From Candidatus Heimdallarchaeota archaeon (GTDB taxonomy: Archaea > Asgardarchaeota > Heimdallarchaeia > JABLTI01), in assembly GCA_030671945.1 (NCBI GenBank), contig DAOVHJ010000060.1, positions 1 through 10,277 on the forward strand: a DNA stretch of 10,277 nt. Reading direction: 5' to 3'. The notes beneath the pieces are model-generated. The model worked only from the letters and a program-made list of their open reading frames with translations, did not search any database and was not told where the DNA came from. Positions 6,763-10,277 of the stretch are shown in pieces. Within the stretch, counting starts at the first letter, position 1; each line of letters begins with the position of its first letter. A program made the position numbers and the translations under genes.

Positions 6763-7050
6763 ATGGAAGAAATAGAATTAACTGGTGTTGTTTCAAAAAA
6801 ATTTAATGAATATATTTTGACCACAGATGATGGCAAAGATTACAAACTCTTTGCTATTAATCCATGGGAGTCTGTACCAACTGATTTTGATACTGCTAAA
6901 TTCGAGGAATTCATTGGAGAAACAGTCAAAGTTTATGGAAGACTCTCAGGAAGCGAAATATGGAATGCCTTAGTTCATTGCCCAGATGAAGCAGATACAA
7001 AAGCTCCAAGCCTAGACGATCTGGTAATCGATAAAATTGAAAAAGAATGA
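6763..7050 (+). CDS. Small acidic protein with a probable OB-fold
   Basis: This 95-residue cytosolic protein matches no family I can name. The pattern of short beta strands with glycine turns (IELTGVVSKKF, EYILTTDDGKDYKLF, a helix at FEEFIG, then ETVKVYGRLSGSEIWNALV) is what one expects from an OB-fold, the small barrel used by many nucleic-acid-binding proteins. The C-terminal 25 residues are an acidic tail. I chose ATG at 6763 because AAGGTG sits six bases upstream; a GTG at 6754 lies inside that ribosome binding site. It follows the coiled-coil gene by 21 bases and is probably translated from the same mRNA. Transcription likely ends at the palindrome at 7054. The fold call is by pattern only. 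Confidence 0.75.
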   Translation: MEEIELTGVVSKKFNEYILTTDDGKDYKLFAINPWESVPTDFDTAKFEEFIGETVKVYGRLSGSEIWNALVHCPDEADTKAPSLDDLVIDKIEKE

Positions 7051-7053
7051 ATA

Positions 7054-7072
7054 AGCGATGAATTTCATCGCT
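7054..7072. terminator. Bidirectional hairpin terminator between convergent genes
   Basis: AGCGATGAA and TTCATCGCT are perfect 9-bp arms around a single T, placed in the 27-bp gap between the OB-fold gene (plus) and the gcvT-like gene (minus). The minus-strand exit is T-rich (TTATTCATTCTTTTTC) and the plus-strand exit moderately so, so it could end transcription from both sides. Confidence 0.6.
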
Positions 7073-7077
7073 AAAAT

Positions 7078-8262
7078 TTATTGTTCTCTTCTACGACCGT
7101 ATTTGGTTATATCAAAGAAAGGATATTTTACTACTTTTGCCGGATATGGTTTATCTCTAATATTAATAGTGAATTCAGTATCAAGTGCGGTATATGCTAA
7201 AGGTAGAATTGCCATAGCAATACCCTTTCCTGTTAGAGGAGAAATACTTCCACTAGCAACTTGACCGATTTCTTTTCCTTCGGAATGAATTTTGTAGCCA
7301 TGTCTTGGTATTCCTTTCTTCAAAAGCTCTATACCAACTCTTTTTCTAGTCATTTCCTTCAAGGTTAATTTGTTTTCTTCATTCAATGTAGAATACTTGG
7401 CTTTGAGTGCTTCTTGTCCAATGAAGAATTCCTTATTCATATCAATGAATATTCCTTGTAATCCTAAATCCATTTCAAAAGGATCATACTCAGGAGTGAA
7501 ATCTTGACCAGACAAAGGTAAGCCACCACCAAGTCGCAAAGTATCTCGAGCACCTAATCCGCAAGGTAATAAACCAAATAGTTCTCCTGCATTCAAAATA
7601 GCTTTCCAGAGTTTTGTTGCTTTCTCAGAAATGGTATCTTTGGTTCCAACGGTTGTAATTTCAAATCCGTCCTCTCCGGTATATCCTGTTCGAGAAGCCA
7701 TAACGTCAATACCTACTAGTTGGGTTTCAAAGTATCCCCAACTTCTTGGGATTTCAATATCAGTCATAGTTTCCAAAATTTTCACACCTTTTGGACCTTG
7801 AAGGGCGAACATAGCGGAATCTAATGTGAAATCATAATAACTAATGTCTAAATTTGGATTCTTTTGTTTCTCACCATCAATGAAATTAATCATCCAGTTC
7901 CAATCATTGACTCGTGGACCAGCATTGCAAACAAAAATCGCATAATCTTCACTTTTTCTCATAGTAACACAATCATCTAGCATTCCTCCGTTCTCATCGA
8001 GGAGATAACTGTACCCACAGCGACCATCTGCTAACTTCATTAGATTTCGAGGTAAAATTTTGTTTAACATTGGAAAAGCATCTTTCCCTGTAAAACGGAA
8101 ACGCCCCATGTGACTTACATCGAAAATTCCTGCGTTTTCTCTTACAGCCATATGCTCCTCTCTTATAGATGAAAATTGCATTGGTAGTTCCCAACCACCA
8201 AAAGAAGCCATATCACCATTTTCTTCATGCCATTCATAAATTGGAGTTCTCATATCTGTCAT
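7078..8262 (-). CDS. gcvT: GcvT-family aminomethyltransferase (glycine cleavage T-protein)
   Basis: Folate-dependent T-protein: takes the aminomethyl group from lipoylated H-protein, releases ammonia and forms 5,10-methylene-THF, or uses tetrahydromethanopterin in some archaea. The 394 residues cover the whole family: PIYEWHEENGDMASFGGWELPM (7-28), IFDVSHMGRF (46-55), GGMLDDCV with Asp96 at the catalytic-Asp position, RTGYTGEDGFEI (191-202), PCGLGARDTLRL (233-244) and GQVASGSISP (333-342). The usual Glu after RDTLRL is Gly245 (GGG instead of EAG). The start is ATG at 8262-8260 with GAGGAT eight bases upstream; a TTG nine codons earlier precedes that site and is less likely. No gene for P-, H- or L-protein is nearby, so a related methyltransferase role is possible. 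It converges on the OB-fold gene. Confidence 0.9.
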   Translation of the reverse strand: MTDMRTPIYEWHEENGDMASFGGWELPMQFSSIREEHMAVRENAGIFDVSHMGRFRFTGKDAFPMLNKILPRNLMKLADGRCGYSYLLDENGGMLDDCVTMRKSEDYAIFVCNAGPRVNDWNWMINFIDGEKQKNPNLDISYYDFTLDSAMFALQGPKGVKILETMTDIEIPRSWGYFETQLVGIDVMASRTGYTGEDGFEITTVGTKDTISEKATKLWKAILNAGELFGLLPCGLGARDTLRLGGGLPLSGQDFTPEYDPFEMDLGLQGIFIDMNKEFFIGQEALKAKYSTLNEENKLTLKEMTRKRVGIELLKKGIPRHGYKIHSEGKEIGQVASGSISPLTGKGIAMAILPLAYTALDTEFTINIRDKPYPAKVVKYPFFDITKYGRRREQ

Positions 8263-8328
8263 CAAACTATCCTCTAAGATTCTTAGCAAATCATAATATC
8301 TTTATCTCTGGAAACACAATTAGCTAGT

Positions 8329-8346
8329 CCTTTAAAAATTTTAAGG
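8329..8346. promoter_or_regulatory. AT-rich near-palindrome with TATA-like elements in the gcvT/surface-protein divergent region
   Basis: CCTTTAAAAATTTTAAGG is almost self-complementary and offers a TATA-like box on either strand. It lies about 70 bases before the gcvT start and about 80 bases before the plus-strand gene at 8423, so it could serve one or both divergent promoters. Confidence 0.35.
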
Positions 8347-8393
8347 GAAAACCTAGATTGGTAGCTACATACAAAAGTAAACCCACAATAAAC

Positions 8394-8414
8394 CCTCAAG
8401 ATAGATTATTGAGG
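8394..8414 (+). promoter_or_regulatory. Hairpin enclosing the ribosome binding site of the gene at 8423
   Basis: CCTCAA (8394-8399) and TTGAGG (8409-8414) are perfect 6-bp arms around a 9-base loop. The 3' arm contains the GAGG of the Shine-Dalgarno sequence, nine bases before the TTG start. In the mRNA this stem could hide the ribosome binding site. Confidence 0.45.
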
Positions 8415-8422
8415 TCAAAACT

Positions 8423-9886
8423 TTGGCTAAAAGAAAATCTTTCACTGTTTTATTTTGTTTCATTTTTTCTTTGCAATTAATTCTCACCTTATCATTCAAC
8501 AATATTAACACAACAGTAAATTCAGAATTATATATTGCAAACAACAATCCATTTATCGGCTCATTTTCTGAAGATGTTCTATTATCAACAAGTGATTTAC
8601 ATTTTGCTCATCATGTTGAACCTACAATAGCTATAGGTCCTGATGATCAGATTTTTGCTGGTTGGAAAGATGCAGATGGACATAACACAGGCGGTCTCAG
8701 AGTTTCATTTACGAAATCTTTAGACAATGGGGAAACATGGTCGCTTTTCAATTATATGTCATATTATTCTGGATTTCTGACTGGACAATCAGATCCATGG
8801 TTGGTTTATGCCGATGGTTATTTGTACTATGCTTATCTAGAATTTAGTAGATCAGCAACTCCACTTTCCCATATTACAGTTGCAGCAAGTACTGATTTTG
8901 GGGATACATGGAATAGAGTGAATGCAACAGGTGGTGTGGACTTTGCTGATAAAGAAACTATGACAGTTGATTCTGCTGGAAATATCTACGTTGCTTACGA
9001 TGACATAGTTATGTCGAACGGTACAACATATATGCGATTAACTAAATCCACAGATCATGGGCAATCATTTGATGAGATATGTCTCATTGCTGACAGTGTT
9101 TCAGATCCAATTGATCACTTAGGTCCCTATGTTACAACGGATAGTCAGAATGATGTGTATGTGGCTTGGTTGTGGTGGACATTAGATGCTACCTGGGGTG
9201 ATGTTTATGTCACACGATCGACAGATCAAGGATTAACATTTTCTACTCCTGTAGATATTAATGTCGATTCAGAGAATGGAACTTTCACAGCATCCTTAGA
9301 TGGACGACCTATGAAAGGAACTCTTCCTGTTATCAGATTTGATGATAATGATCGATTATATTGCCTTTGGGCTGAATTAATTGATGCTGATCAGTCGTGG
9401 GGTACTTTTCTAAGATTTTCCGATGACTATGGACTTACCTGGAGTGATCGCTATACAATAAATCAAGTTGTTGATGGAAATCAATGGCAGCCAGATATGG
9501 ATATAGATTCACAGAATAGATTGCATTTTGTCTATTATGATCAGCAAGGAGATTTTTACAAACCATATTATCGTATGGGTTATTTTAATGATTCACTAAC
9601 TACAACTCTAACAATAACAGATGCTTTACCAGTAAGCAATGAATCAACAAACGCTATCTTTACCAGGCCCGGAGATTACTTCATGATTCGAGTAGATTCA
9701 AAAGACATCCCACATGTTGTTTGGTCTGATGGAAGAAATAATGAAATGGACATCTATTATAGTCATGGTATTGTTCCAGCTACATCCAGCGGATCACTAG
9801 CTAATACAAATAATGGAATACCTATAGGAACTATTGTTATGGTTGCAGTTATTGCCTTTATAATTCGTAAACGCAGAGCTAATTAG
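8423..9886 (+). CDS. Membrane-anchored extracellular sialidase-like Asp-box (BNR) protein
   Basis: Predicted surface protein of 487 residues. Residues 1-26 form a signal peptide (MAKRKSF followed by a hydrophobic run), and residues 468-482 a single membrane helix followed by RKRR, so the bulk faces outside. Five Asp-box motifs are visible: SLDNGETW (99-106), STDFGDTW (156-163), STDHGQSF (209-216), STDQGLTF (266-273) and SDDYGLTW (333-340). Their regular spacing of 53-67 residues fits a six-bladed beta-propeller. This fold occurs in sialidases and other glycan-active or glycan-binding proteins, but Asp boxes alone do not prove sialidase activity, and I could not confirm the three-arginine catalytic set. 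The start is TTG with GAGGT upstream, inside a hairpin. The stop codon lies within a palindromic terminator. Several N-x-S/T sites suggest N-glycosylation. Confidence 0.85.
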   Translation: MAKRKSFTVLFCFIFSLQLILTLSFNNINTTVNSELYIANNNPFIGSFSEDVLLSTSDLHFAHHVEPTIAIGPDDQIFAGWKDADGHNTGGLRVSFTKSLDNGETWSLFNYMSYYSGFLTGQSDPWLVYADGYLYYAYLEFSRSATPLSHITVAASTDFGDTWNRVNATGGVDFADKETMTVDSAGNIYVAYDDIVMSNGTTYMRLTKSTDHGQSFDEICLIADSVSDPIDHLGPYVTTDSQNDVYVAWLWWTLDATWGDVYVTRSTDQGLTFSTPVDINVDSENGTFTASLDGRPMKGTLPVIRFDDNDRLYCLWAELIDADQSWGTFLRFSDDYGLTWSDRYTINQVVDGNQWQPDMDIDSQNRLHFVYYDQQGDFYKPYYRMGYFNDSLTTTLTITDALPVSNESTNAIFTRPGDYFMIRVDSKDIPHVVWSDGRNNEMDIYYSHGIVPATSSGSLANTNNGIPIGTIVMVAVIAFIIRKRRAN

Positions 9887-9905
9887 CTCTCAATTATCTT
9901 TTTTT
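9875..9905 (+). terminator. Intrinsic-type terminator of the surface-protein gene
   Basis: AGAGCTAATTAGCTCT (9875-9890) is a perfect 16-bp palindrome (6-bp stem, AATT loop) that includes the stop codon TAG at 9884-9886. It is followed eight bases later by a run of seven T (9899-9905). This is a textbook hairpin-plus-U-tract layout. Confidence 0.6.
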
Positions 9906-9942
9906 ATATTAGAAATAGAAAGTGGATAAAGGTTTAATTGAA

Positions 9943-9961
9943 TACTCTACAATATAGAGTA
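9943..9961. promoter_or_regulatory. Dyad upstream of the sulfotransferase gene, possible operator
   Basis: TACTCTA and TAGAGTA are perfect 7-bp arms around CAATA. The dyad ends 32 bases before the ATG and just downstream of a weak TATA-like TTTAATT (9933-9939). This is the position where archaeal repressors often bind. It could instead be an RNA hairpin. Confidence 0.35.
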
Positions 9962-9993
9962 ATATTGAGAGTTGGCGTGAGAGAAAAAGTGGA

Positions 9994-10277
9994 ATGAAGA
10001 AGCACTGGATAGTTAAAAAAGAACCCCTAGCCGGGTCTTCTACAAGCAATATCATTAGACTACTATTTGAAAATAGATTCAGAGTGCATCCGAAATACTT
10101 TCCCAGATTATTTTTTGCCCTTTTTATGAGTATAATGCTCATGCCTCTAAGAATGATTGAACGAATCTTTTTCTATAGAAAAATTCGGAAGACTGAAATT
10201 AAAGAGGATCCAATTTTCATTATTGGTTTATGGAGAAGTGGTTCAACTTACTTGAATACTTTATTATCAAAAAATAA
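9994..10277 (+). CDS. Sulfotransferase-family protein (N-terminal part; runs off the window)
   Basis: Only the first 94 codons are present and the frame is open at the right edge. PIFIIGLWRSGSTYL (73-87) matches the 5'-phosphosulfate-binding loop of PAPS-dependent sulfotransferases (commonly GxWRSGTT), which is the basis of the call. Before it, residues 36-55 (FPRLFFALFMSIMLMPLRMI) are hydrophobic and could touch the membrane; this layout is seen in a group of membrane-associated sulfotransferase-like proteins. The ATG at 9994 is the only start: upstream codons in frame contain no start before the TAG at 9955-9957. The ribosome binding site is poor. It follows a surface protein gene on the same strand but behind a terminator, so it is probably separately expressed. 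The substrate is unknown; glycans or lipids are the usual acceptors. Confidence 0.75.
   Translation, partial: MKKHWIVKKEPLAGSSTSNIIRLLFENRFRVHPKYFPRLFFALFMSIMLMPLRMIERIFFYRKIRKTEIKEDPIFIIGLWRSGSTYLNTLLSKN

Noticed and set aside
9909..10142. Minus-strand open frame of 77 codons at the right end
   Set aside because: It overlaps the sulfotransferase reading frame antisense, and that frame carries a clear PAPS-binding motif.
1..10277. CRISPR array, insertion sequence or prophage
   Set aside because: No regularly spaced direct repeats, transposase or integrase motifs, or phage genes were seen. The inverted repeats found are all short and placed at gene starts or ends.

Overview
The window is archaeal. 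It carries ribosomal proteins eS1 (S3Ae) and an archaeal-type uS15, the KEOPS subunit Pcc1 and a GAN/RecJ-like DHH nuclease in the gene order rps15-GAN-pcc1-rps3ae, a neighbourhood known from many archaea and not from bacteria. The DNA is AT-rich (roughly one third G+C by eye), Shine-Dalgarno sequences are common, and about half of the genes start with TTG. A large secreted protein with a single C-terminal membrane helix followed by RKRR is a style common in Asgard archaea (Heimdall/Loki-type), but placement inside the Archaea is my inference and was not tested.

Left part, minus strand (1-5657): a ureohydrolase (arginase/agmatinase/formimidoylglutamase family) cut by the window edge; eS1 with a Lys/Glu/Pro tail; Pcc1; the GAN-like nuclease with a histone-H1-like basic tail; uS15; and a PhzF-family protein whose usual catalytic residues are largely replaced. 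The rps15-GAN-pcc1-rps3ae block links translation, tRNA t6A modification and replication-associated DNA/RNA processing. GAN and pcc1 are tightly coupled (13 bp, with the pcc1 ribosome binding site touching the GAN stop codon). Gaps of about 145-220 bp before GAN, rps15 and rps3ae probably hold separate promoters and leaders.

Middle (5860-8262): a plus-strand two-gene unit encodes a charged, coiled-coil protein of unknown function and a 95-residue protein that looks like an OB-fold. It faces a convergent gcvT-like aminomethyltransferase gene. A perfect 9-bp-arm palindrome lies between the two and probably ends transcription from both sides.

Right part, plus strand (8423-10277): a membrane-anchored extracellular sialidase-like (Asp-box/BNR) beta-propeller, then a strong hairpin plus T7 tract, a dyad in promoter position, and the first 94 codons of a sulfotransferase-family protein. 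The last two genes may both act on the cell surface or on glycans, but that is inference.

There is no CRISPR array, insertion sequence, rRNA or tRNA that I could support, and no gene-free stretch exceeds about 220 bp. The least explained items are the coiled-coil/OB-fold pair, the PhzF paralogue with altered active site, and several RNA-hairpin candidates in leaders and at gene ends.
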